Source of the DNA: Io17-Chloro-G2 sp034420695
GTDB lineage: Bacteria; Chloroflexota; Dehalococcoidia; Lucifugimonadales; UBA3495
Length of the DNA: 49,063 nucleotides
NCBI GenBank assembly: GCA_034420695.1
Contig: DAOULB010000024.1
Location: forward strand, 1 to 49,063
Reading direction: 5' to 3'
Position numbers and translations under genes: made by a program
The notes under the pieces: model-generated
Told to the model about the DNA's origin: nothing
Seen by the model: the letters and a program-made list of their open reading frames with translations, nothing else
Database searches by the model: none
Shown here: piece after piece, positions 26,437 through 32,572 of the stretch
How the letters are laid out: every line of letters starts with the position of its first letter
Numbering within the stretch: position 1 is the stretch's first letter

Positions 26437-26832
26437 TAACGACAAGCCCATAAAGCTCAACATGTCCACTGCAGAGGTGCTACTGGCCTTGCCGGACCCT
26501 GAGCGTAGGGACTTTCGGCCTGGGCAGCCCGAAGCAAGCTGGCCTTGGGTCTGCCCAAGCGGACTCGCAAACCGCTCCTCGTCACTAACCCTCATGCAAT
26601 ACGCCTGGAACTCCCTTTCTTCCGTTCGGATTTTGCTTGGCAGCATCAAGCACTTAATGACTGGCCCACAGCCTGAGGTCATCACCCCCAGAATGCTGAA
26701 ATGTACTTCTTCAAGGCGCGAATCAAACCCCTTCTGTGAGAGATGTTAGTAACTGTTCACACCTCGGGGGGCGACTTGACTGCTGGCGGCGTCGGTCGGC
26801 CGATCCAGGAAATCTCTGAATAGGGATCTCTG

Positions 26833-26957
26833 AAGCCCCTCCTCCCTTTGATGGGAGAAGGTTGGGATGAGGGTGAGCTTAGGTTGTTCAGAGGTTCATT
26901 GGCTTTGAGCAAGGCTGTATCCAGTGCTCCACGGTTCTTCGCCCCCTCGACTCTGAA
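26833..26957 (+). repeat. 125-bp direct repeat, copy 2
   Basis: Near-identical to 25839-25962, offset by 994 bp. See that entry. Confidence 0.9.
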
Positions 26958-26980
26958 CATCTGTCCAATTGGCAGTTCGT

Positions 26981-27010
26981 TTGACTCAGGCTTGAGACGG
27001 GGAGTAGAAT
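26981..27010 (+). promoter_or_regulatory. promoter for the secreted protein gene
   Basis: TTGACT (26981-26986), an 18-bp spacer, TAGAAT (27005-27010), about 100 bp upstream of the start. Confidence 0.5.
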
Positions 27011-27111
27011 GTCCGCTGCCCCCCAAAGCAACAGTGCAGTTTTTCTTTTCAAAGCGGCCCCAACGCTGCAGCTGGAACGGGAAATCTTAGGAAGCAGGGA
27101 GATATCGAAAG

Positions 27112-27684
27112 ATGGAGCGATTAACCCGGCGCGGCCTACTACTGCCTGCCATTGGGCTCCTGGTTGTCGGCATTGCCCTGGGCGGATTGATTATTGGTGT
27201 TAACCCCGTCCGGTCGCAAAGCGAGCGGACGTCTGTTCCTAATGTTGCCGTTTATCCGGCTGTGGCCGAGCTTCATGCCAACACGGCCATGGTGCTGCTT
27301 GGTTCGGGCTTTGAGCCTGGGGAGCAAGTCACCATACTCCTGGGCGATGTCTTGGGAGTCCAGACCGACCTGAGCTCCAGCGAAGGCTTCCTTGATCCGC
27401 TGCCTGTGGCCGACGAAGGCGGCAACTTCGCCAGCAACTTCCAAGTAGGCCGGATGGAAAGGGTAAGTGCTGAGCAGGCTTGGAGTTTCACCGCCATGGA
27501 CGCAGATGCTACCGAGGTATTGGCCACGGCGCCCGTGGCTTTCTGCGACCCCCAGGGCAGAAGCCGCAAGGCTCCCTACCCCAGAGGCGCGCCGGACTAC
27601 GCAGAGAACCCCGACGACCCCAGGCCCGCCCCCCACTGCCAAGGTCGGGCAGAGTTCGAATACCCTGAGAAGCCCGAGGAATAG
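27112..27684 (+). CDS. secreted or membrane-anchored protein of unknown function
   Basis: 190 residues, ATG start about 10 nt after GGGAG. One N-terminal hydrophobic helix (residues 9-29, GLLLPAIGLLVVGIALGGLI) acts as a signal anchor. The outer part holds an Ig/IPT-like strand pattern (LLGSGFEPGEQVTILLGD, near 62) of the kind found in many cell-surface proteins. The C-terminal 50 residues are Pro/Arg/Asp-rich and unstructured, with two cysteines. Standalone, with its own promoter and terminator. Confidence 0.7.
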   Translation: MERLTRRGLLLPAIGLLVVGIALGGLIIGVNPVRSQSERTSVPNVAVYPAVAELHANTAMVLLGSGFEPGEQVTILLGDVLGVQTDLSSSEGFLDPLPVADEGGNFASNFQVGRMERVSAEQAWSFTAMDADATEVLATAPVAFCDPQGRSRKAPYPRGAPDYAENPDDPRPAPHCQGRAEFEYPEKPEE

Positions 27685-27721
27685 CAGCATCCCAACAACC
27701 AGACCTATCCCGTGAAACCAA

Positions 27722-27757
27722 GAGCCCGGCTGATAGTTCAGCCGGGCTCATACTTTC
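27722..27757 (+). terminator. intrinsic terminator
   Basis: Perfect 12-bp stem GAGCCCGGCTGA/TCAGCCGGGCTC with a TAGT loop (27722-27749), then ATACTTTC. It ends the 27112 gene. Confidence 0.7.
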
Positions 27758-27842
27758 GTGTCTGGCTGCCATTGGACGCTAGCTGCTCCATCCTTTCACT
27801 TGTCTGGCTAGCTGCTTCATCCCCCCCTTCGACGAAATATAA

Positions 27843-27864
27843 GGGAACTATATACGGTGCTACC
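27843..27864 (+). repeat. left terminal inverted repeat of the IS1595-family element
   Basis: Starts GGGAACTATATACGGT; 21 of 22 bases match the complement of 30352-30373. Confidence 0.92.
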
Positions 27865-27875
27865 CGTAAATAACT

Positions 27876-27902
27876 GAAGGCCGGAGCATCGTTCCGGCCT
27901 TC
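27876..27902. terminator. hairpin downstream of the 50-residue gene
   Basis: Perfect 10-bp stem GAAGGCCGGA/TCCGGCCTTC with a 7-nt loop, beginning 4 bp beyond the stop of the minus-strand small gene and just inside the left end of the transposon. It may also shield the element from outside transcription. Confidence 0.6.
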
Positions 27903-27906
27903 TCTC

Positions 27907-28059
27907 TTACTTGGACTTCTCTGAGTCTTTCTTCGGCACCACTGGCTTCACCAGCGCCTTGACCACATTCTCGAAGGTGTCGGGGATTGGCTTCGGGTCC
28001 GATGGCAAGGCTGCCATATCAATCCTACGCCGCCGCTGTTTCTTCGCTTTCGTGGACAT
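27907..28059 (-). CDS. 50-residue basic/proline-rich transposon passenger protein
   Basis: ATG 28059 with GGTGAG just upstream and AGGGG further out. It starts MSTKAKKQRRRRIDMAALPS, continues DPKPIPDTFENVVKALVKP and ends in a Lys-rich tail. The basic N-terminus could bind nucleic acid, and the PDTFEN-VVKALVKP part may form a short amphipathic helix. Coding bias looks real (few rare codons, hairpin directly after the stop). I do not recognise a family. It is easily missed by gene callers because of its length. It diverges from the lipoprotein gene across the large inverted repeat. Confidence 0.6.
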   Translation of the reverse strand: MSTKAKKQRRRRIDMAALPSDPKPIPDTFENVVKALVKPVVPKKDSEKSK

Positions 28060-28154
28060 TGGCTCACCAACCCCTTACTGCTGCTCCAACCATTGTAGCA
28101 CGACGAGTGACAGGCCAACTATAGCACACCCCTCGGGGCTGCTGGTACAATCCC

Positions 28155-28259
28155 CTTGCCACGGTAACCCCGCTCACAGAAGCCAATAGGCGTCCCACAG
28201 GTGCGAGCCTTCTCGTACCCCCTTGTTGGCTTCTGTGCGGGTAACGCTACCGTGGCAAG
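28155..28259 (+). ncRNA. long imperfect inverted repeat, possible structured RNA in the transposon
   Basis: Two perfect 12-bp arms, 28155-28166 with 28248-28259 (CTTGCCACGGTA) and 28175-28186 with 28226-28237 (CACAGAAGCCAA), are linked by a CCCG/CGGG helix with a bulge. The 39-nt apical part contains a further GCGAG-CCTT-CTCGT hairpin. The whole 105-nt fold ends 34 nt before the lipoprotein start, so it could be an untranslated leader element, a small RNA or a DNA cruciform site. Confidence 0.45.
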
Positions 28260-28293
28260 TGGCTCACTACCTAGCGCCGCAAGGGGGTTCCAC

Positions 28294-28668
28294 ATGCCAA
28301 TTCCTCTCCGTTTCCTCTGTTCCGTAGGTCTCCTGTTGCTCCTCCCCTCCCTCGCAGCCTGTGGCTACAGCGAGGAACAGAAGGCCTCGGGCGAGCATTG
28401 CCACACCCAGCTCTACAGCCTGAAGCAAGCCATCAAGGAAGAACTCAACGACCCCGACAGCTTCAAGCCCTACCGGGATACCTTGTGGGTCAGTCCTGTG
28501 CGCGTTGCCGGCCCTGAGTGGGGAGAGAGCGCCGGGACGAAGATTCACATCGTCGAGATGGAGTTTGGGGCCAGGAACGCTATGGGCGGAATGGTGAAGG
28601 CCAAGGCACATGGAATTCTGGTTCACGACAATTGCAACGCTGTAGTCACCCGCATCACCAGCAGCTAA
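28294..28668 (+). CDS. small lipoprotein carried by the transposon
   Basis: 124 residues from ATG 28294, 6 nt after AAGGGGG. The signal peptide ends in lipobox LAAC (near residue 24). The mature part has LKEELNDPDSFKPY-like character (KQAIKEELNDPDSF), then IVEMEFGARNAMGGMVKAKA and a closing HDNCNAVVTRI. This matches a widespread small domain in which a 'DPDSF' segment is followed by an 'ARN-x-x-GG' strand; its function is unknown. With the next gene (17-bp gap) it forms a two-gene passenger operon. Confidence 0.7.
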   Translation: MPIPLRFLCSVGLLLLLPSLAACGYSEEQKASGEHCHTQLYSLKQAIKEELNDPDSFKPYRDTLWVSPVRVAGPEWGESAGTKIHIVEMEFGARNAMGGMVKAKAHGILVHDNCNAVVTRITSS

Positions 28669-28685
28669 CGCAGGAGGAACGACCA

Positions 28686-28979
28686 ATGGCTCTTCCTATT
28701 ATCGGAGCAATTCTCTCGGGAGCGAAGGGAATCCTTGCTACTGAAACAGCGAAGGAGACAGGCAAGGCAACGCTCAGGTGGTTACCGGGCTGGTGGCAAC
28801 AGCGCAAAGAGGACAAGGAACGCGCCCATCAGGAACAGGAAGCCAGAATCCAAATGATGAAGGCGGAACAAGAAGCCGCATTGATGCGGAAGCGGCGGGA
28901 CTTCGTTTTGATAGGGCTGGCTATGTTGCTAGGAGTATTGGCTGTGGTTGTCACTATCTGGTTCGTCGCGCTTGCGTGA
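28686..28979 (+). CDS. small membrane protein with charged coiled coil, transposon passenger
   Basis: 97 residues from ATG 28686, 8 nt after AGGAGG. The N-terminus LPIIGAILSGAKGILATE is mildly hydrophobic. A Glu/Lys/Arg/Gln-rich helix follows (QQRKEDKERAHQEQEARIQ, about 38-70), then one clear membrane helix at the C-terminus (FVLIGLAMLLGVLAVVVTIW, 73-93). The layout resembles phage holin/spanin-type accessory proteins, so a phage origin is possible but not shown. Cotranscribed with the lipoprotein gene. Confidence 0.65.
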   Translation: MALPIIGAILSGAKGILATETAKETGKATLRWLPGWWQQRKEDKERAHQEQEARIQMMKAEQEAALMRKRRDFVLIGLAMLLGVLAVVVTIWFVALA

Positions 28980-28989
28980 TGGGAGCAGT

Positions 28990-29331
28990 TTATGGGGGCT
29001 CGGCCACTTCAGATTTTTCCAGTATGAACATCCCCAAATCCTGCTGATTCATGCAGGTCTCTAGGCGCCGTTTCTCGTCCATTGCGTCCCGCAGTTCATT
29101 CAAAGCACTGGCTAGGATGTCGAGAAGATTCCGAGGTATCACGTTGTTGCCAAACCCTGCCGAGAATTCCGTCTCATCCGCTCTTACTGTGTTGGCCTGG
29201 GACCCCAGCATCCTGTCTAATTCTGATACTTGGGCCTTGACGGACGCAAAGGATGCTCGCGCTTGTGCGAGCTTACGTTCGTTATTCCTATACCTCTTTA
29301 TCAGGTCTCCGATAGCTTCGTCGGTATTCAA
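28990..29331 (-). CDS. coiled-coil protein encoded directly behind the transposase
   Basis: 113 residues from TTG 29331, preceded by AGGGGAG and only 8 nt past the transposase stop, so probably translated from the transposase message. The protein is helical: IGDLIKRYRNNERKLAQARA, then VKAQVSELDRMLGS, a spacer, and LLDILASALNELRDAMDEKR. One cysteine near the end. No family recognised. Its constant link to the transposase in this element suggests a regulatory or accessory role in transposition, or a cargo gene using the transposase promoter. Confidence 0.6.
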   Translation of the reverse strand: MNTDEAIGDLIKRYRNNERKLAQARASFASVKAQVSELDRMLGSQANTVRADETEFSAGFGNNVIPRNLLDILASALNELRDAMDEKRRLETCMNQQDLGMFILEKSEVAEPP

Positions 29332-29339
29332 AATCTCCC

Positions 29340-30272
29340 CTAAGCCACCAAGTCTTGGTATCTTAGCCGTTTTCCTTCCATCGCCCGGAACATGACCCGC
29401 AGTTGCTCCATCGTGCTCAAGAGCCGGTCGTTCTGACGGCTGGCGAATTCCACCGTGTACCTGGCCAAGTGCTTCGGGCTCATGTAATGGTAAACGCCCA
29501 TGTAGCCCCGCTTCAACCCGGCCCAATGGGACTCAATCCCGTTGGTCCAGACATCATCCCTGACGTATTCCTTGGCCCCGTGCAACACTGTCTCGTGGTT
29601 GGGCAAGCCCTCGTAGCCCCGGTGCTCGTCGGTGTAGACAGTGGCACCGTCGGCAATGCGATCTAGGATGAAGGTCTGTAGAGTCACCTTGTCAGTGCGC
29701 TCTACGGGAGCGGCAAAGACTGTCCCGGTAGCCCTGTCCCGAAGTCCGACGACGGGGACCTTCCCAACTGCACCGCGGCCAGACCGGAGCTTCTTATCGC
29801 TGTGCTTGTTCTTTTCCTTCCCTCCAACGTAGGTCTCGTCAACCTCCACCGGGCCGGCGAACAAACCATTGTCCCGCTCCCACGCCCTGCGGATGCGGTG
29901 GCCCAGGTGCCAGGCCGTCTTTTGGGTGACGCCCAGGTACTCGCTAAGGCGGATACTGGAGATACCCTTGGGGTTGGTGGTCAGCAGGTAGCTGGCGAGC
30001 GCCCAGGTTCCGAGGGAGAGGTTGGAACCGTGCATGACGGTGTTGGTCTTGACGGAGAAGTCCTTGTGGCAATCGTAGCACCGGAAGGGAGCAGGCTTGC
30101 GGGTGGGCCTGTCTTTGACGCTGAGAGAGCCGCAGAAGGGACAGGCGACGCCGTTGGGCCATCGGGCTTCTATGAACATCCTCTCGGCTGATTCTTCGTC
30201 TGAGAAACGCTGGACAGCTTCGACCAGCGAGATTGTGCTATGGCTGGTAGGTGCATCTACGGCTTCTTCCAT
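29340..30272 (-). CDS. IS1595-family (ISXO2-like) transposase
   Basis: 310 residues, ATG 30272 with AGGG 5 nt upstream. The N-terminal zinc ribbon has CPFCG and CYDC (residues about 43-68). The DDE/DDN-type catalytic core shows VEVDETYVGG (first Asp), TVYTDEHRGY (second Asp) and NGIESHWAGLKRGY (third acidic or Asn region). Full length, no frameshift, so the element may be active. It cuts and joins at the inverted repeats and creates 8-bp duplications. Confidence 0.93.
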   Translation of the reverse strand: MEEAVDAPTSHSTISLVEAVQRFSDEESAERMFIEARWPNGVACPFCGSLSVKDRPTRKPAPFRCYDCHKDFSVKTNTVMHGSNLSLGTWALASYLLTTNPKGISSIRLSEYLGVTQKTAWHLGHRIRRAWERDNGLFAGPVEVDETYVGGKEKNKHSDKKLRSGRGAVGKVPVVGLRDRATGTVFAAPVERTDKVTLQTFILDRIADGATVYTDEHRGYEGLPNHETVLHGAKEYVRDDVWTNGIESHWAGLKRGYMGVYHYMSPKHLARYTVEFASRQNDRLLSTMEQLRVMFRAMEGKRLRYQDLVA

Positions 30273-30303
30273 GACGGCCCTGCAGAGCTACTGATTTAGC
30301 GCA

Positions 30304-30312
30304 ATTATAGCA
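30304..30312 (-). promoter_or_regulatory. extended -10 promoter for the transposase
   Basis: On the minus strand TGCTATAAT (extended -10 TGnTATAAT), 32 bp before the transposase start and 40 bp inside the right end. No good -35 is visible. Confidence 0.45.
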
Positions 30313-30351
30313 CATTCAGAACACCAGTGCTACTGTGGCCGTGCCTAGCTA

Positions 30352-30373
30352 GGTAGAACCGTATATAGTTCCC
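30352..30373 (-). repeat. right terminal inverted repeat of the IS1595-family element
   Basis: Its complement begins GGGAACTATATACGGT like the left end, with one mismatch in 22. Confidence 0.92.
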
Positions 30374-30409
30374 AAATATAAGGGCCCAGAGGAGTTACCC
30401 TCCGGGCCC
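30374..30409 (-). terminator. terminator of the Rieske/ADH operon, split by the transposon
   Basis: Stem GGGCCC..GAGG/CCTC..GGGCCC (30382-30409) lies 31 bp after the ADH stop. On the minus strand it is followed by TTATATTT, which is exactly the target duplication, so the T-tail is where the transposon landed. One tail copy remains next to the stem. Confidence 0.7.
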
Positions 30410-30440
30410 AGTTCTGTTTCCTAGCTTCCTTAAACTCTGG

Positions 30441-31568
30441 CTAGGCCGGCGGATGTCCGGGGACGACGCAGACGTGGATGGGCTCGACCCCCGTATCCAC
30501 TTCCCGGGCGGCAGTGGCCAGCGCCTGGTCCGTTTGCTCCACGGGGAAGGTGTGGGTGCAGAGCTTGTCGAGGTCGTACTTTCCGGACTCGATGAGCCGC
30601 AATGCCACCAGGATGGAGTTCCGGTCCCTGCCCGATACTCCCTTCACAGTGAGCATCTTCTGGTTGATGTGCCGGGCGTTGAAATTGGGCACCGGCCCGC
30701 CGTGGCCCGCCGCCAGCACCACCGTACCGTTGAACCCTGCCAGTTCCATGGCCATGTTGATCGGCTCGGTGCCGCCGGAAGTTACGTCCAGCACCACGTC
30801 TGCCATCTTCCCATCGGTGATTTCCCTTACCTTGGCCGTGGCGTCTTCCTCGTCGACCATGATGGTGTGGGTGGCTCCCATTTCCCTGGCCAGTTCCAAT
30901 CGTTTGGCGTCGTTGGTCAAGCCGGTAACTATAATCTGCCGGGCTCCGGCCTCTTTGGCAGCTATGATGCAGCCCTGCCCCATTTGACCCGGGCCCTGGA
31001 TGACCGTAGTGGAGCCGACTATCGCGCCCCCGGTTCGCTGGGTCCAAGAAATGCCGTTGGCCAACGGGGTGAACAGTGGCAGCCACTCCGCCGGAATGTC
31101 CTTGGAAACTTTGAACACCACAGAGTTGGAGGCCAGGTACATGTAGTCGGCGTAGCCGCCCCACAGGTAGGGCGGATGGCTGGAGGTTGTGCCGCCGTAG
31201 TTCAGGGCCCCGCCCTGTGGAGTCTTGGGCCGGCAGATGCGGTAATAGCCGTTCCTGCACAGCTCGCAGTGCCCGCAGGGCAGCCACCGCTCCAGGATGA
31301 TGCGGTCTCCTTCCTCCACACCCCATCGCTCGGCCGCATTCTTGCCCAGGTTTTCCACTCTTCCGGTAATCTCGTGGCCCAGGATCACCGGCAGGGGGCC
31401 TACCTCGCCGTGTACCTCACCTTGGTAAGGAGGTACGTCGGAACCGCAGATGCCGCAAGCCTCTATGCGCAGCAGGGCGTCGTCATCATTAGTCTCGGGA
31501 AGGTTGAACTCCTGGACTTCCACCTTTCTGTTCCCCACCAACACCCCGGCTTTCGCTTGCTCAGGCAT
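30441..31568 (-). CDS. zinc-dependent medium-chain alcohol dehydrogenase
   Basis: 375 residues. The catalytic zinc site is recognisable in ACGICGSD (Cys41, Asp44) and GHE (His65, Glu66). The structural zinc lobe has four cysteines (98, 101, 104, 112; PCGHCELCRNGYYRIC). The nucleotide-binding fold starts TVIQGPGQMGQG (near 193), as in threonine/sorbitol-dehydrogenase-type MDR enzymes. The last gene of the Rieske operon, 64 bp after the 87-residue gene; it may oxidise the alcohol or diol produced by the oxygenase, but that pairing is inference. Confidence 0.9.
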   Translation of the reverse strand: MPEQAKAGVLVGNRKVEVQEFNLPETNDDDALLRIEACGICGSDVPPYQGEVHGEVGPLPVILGHEITGRVENLGKNAAERWGVEEGDRIILERWLPCGHCELCRNGYYRICRPKTPQGGALNYGGTTSSHPPYLWGGYADYMYLASNSVVFKVSKDIPAEWLPLFTPLANGISWTQRTGGAIVGSTTVIQGPGQMGQGCIIAAKEAGARQIIVTGLTNDAKRLELAREMGATHTIMVDEEDATAKVREITDGKMADVVLDVTSGGTEPINMAMELAGFNGTVVLAAGHGGPVPNFNARHINQKMLTVKGVSGRDRNSILVALRLIESGKYDLDKLCTHTFPVEQTDQALATAAREVDTGVEPIHVCVVPGHPPA

Positions 31569-31632
31569 TGCCCTCTCCTTAGGTTAGTCTCATTGAGTAG
31601 AATGAAGTTGACGGCTGGCGGTGTTCCCTGGA

Positions 31633-31896
31633 TTAGCTCTCCTCATCAGCCACGTCGTATTCCCGCAGAAAGCTGTCAACTTGAAGCGAATCCAAGCTGC
31701 TGTCCCTGGCCACCGAAAGGCCGGGGTCCAGCAGAGGTGCTAGATCGCCGTGGCGCGCCCAAGCCAACCCTTCCAGCTCCAATGGGTCCAAGAAGATGGT
31801 CTGCCCCGTCTTCAAGTCCTTGATCATCAGCCTTACTCCGTTGGCGGAGTTGTCAACCTCCACCTGGACATGGCCGAATTCGCTTTCCAACTCCAA
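31633..31896 (-). CDS. 87-residue protein of unknown function in the Rieske operon
   Basis: TTG start at 31896, 5 nt after AAGGAGG, an excellent site that supports the gene. It reads as a small beta-rich protein (FGHVQVEVDNSANGVRLMIK, then TIFLDPLELEGLA), followed by an acidic C-terminal tail. No cysteine or histidine cluster suggests a ferredoxin. It occupies the position where an electron-transfer or regulatory subunit might be expected. Family not recognised. Confidence 0.6.
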   Translation of the reverse strand: MELESEFGHVQVEVDNSANGVRLMIKDLKTGQTIFLDPLELEGLAWARHGDLAPLLDPGLSVARDSSLDSLQVDSFLREYDVADEES

Positions 31897-32022
31897 AGCG
31901 GCCTCCTTGTTCCGCCCGGTAAACCCCAGTTTGACTACACCAAGAATGTCGGGACTAAACCAGGAAACTCCGGGCTAAATAGGAATGGCCCGGCCAAATC
32001 AGGCCAAGCTACATCAGGGCAG

Positions 32023-32496
32023 CTAAATTAAGAACGTAAGGTTGTCGATGACCTCGTCGTTGTTGACTAGCAAGACCTTCTTCGACACCATCTTGAAGCT
32101 GTCTCCATCGGGCCTCAGATGGTGCAGGGTGCGCCCGGCGAATACGTCCTGCTTGCCGTGGCGTACCTCGGTGAGGTTGAAGTTGGAGGCAACCCGTACG
32201 TCGCCGTTGTCCTCCTCCTCCATCTCTATATTGCTGATGATTCGCCGCATCCGGGACTTGGGGTCCTGTGAGTGGGCCACCCCGCCCTTCAGCCGCTCTA
32301 TGCGGTCTTCCAACGTGGGCCGGTCGTCATAGATGATCTGCACGTGGGTCATGGGGTCGGCGTCGTCGATGTTGGAGGGCACCCAATACAACAGGTCCTC
32401 AGCCCACAGTGCGAACCATTCGTCGTAGCGGCTCTCGTCCATGAAAAGAGCCTCTCTGTAGATGAACCGTTCCACCTGTTTCTCATCGACTGCCAT
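32023..32496 (-). CDS. ring-hydroxylating dioxygenase beta (small) subunit
   Basis: 157 residues, ATG 32496 after GAGG. The start EKQVERFIYREALFMDESRY and EWFALWAEDLLYWVP are the standard beginning of the NTF2-like beta subunit. The end KKVLLVNNDEVIDNLTFLI matches its usual last strands. The beta subunit holds the alpha3-beta3 hexamer together and can affect specificity. It lies 76 bp behind the second alpha gene and is the only beta gene for two alphas. Confidence 0.92.
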   Translation of the reverse strand: MAVDEKQVERFIYREALFMDESRYDEWFALWAEDLLYWVPSNIDDADPMTHVQIIYDDRPTLEDRIERLKGGVAHSQDPKSRMRRIISNIEMEEEDNGDVRVASNFNLTEVRHGKQDVFAGRTLHHLRPDGDSFKMVSKKVLLVNNDEVIDNLTFLI

Positions 32497-32572
32497 AACC
32501 CATTCCTCGGCCTGATTGGACCCGGCGCCGGGCCGCTGCTGGAGCTGTCCGGCAGATGCAGCCAGGAGCTCG

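Larger units (their letters stand above)
26437..27111. other. intergenic region, repeat copy and promoter
   Basis: 675 bases. Open frames on both strands between 26437 and 26760 have no ribosome binding site and no family I recognise, so I call no gene. The second copy of the 125-bp direct repeat (26833-26957) and a promoter (26981-27010) lie here. Confidence 0.55.
27835..30381. mobile_element. complete IS1595-family transposon with passenger genes
   Basis: The element proper is 27843-30373 (2531 bp). Terminal inverted repeats of 22 bp (27843-27864 and 30352-30373) match at 21 positions; the outer 16 bases are GGGAACTATATACGGT. It is flanked on both sides by AAATATAA (27835-27842 and 30374-30381), an exact 8-bp target duplication as known for IS1595. 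Inside are an intact ISXO2-like transposase, a coupled coiled-coil gene, a lipoprotein gene, a small membrane protein gene, a 50-residue basic/proline-rich gene and a long inverted repeat. It inserted in the T-tail of the ADH operon terminator. Confidence 0.92.

Noticed and set aside
26462..26749. Frames on both strands downstream of the HEPN-like gene
   Set aside because: No ribosome binding site, no recognisable motif, and two strands equally open.
28201..28293. Upstream extension of the transposon lipoprotein
   Set aside because: It would run through the inverted repeat and place 31 residues ahead of a good signal peptide; ATG 28294 has the ribosome binding site.
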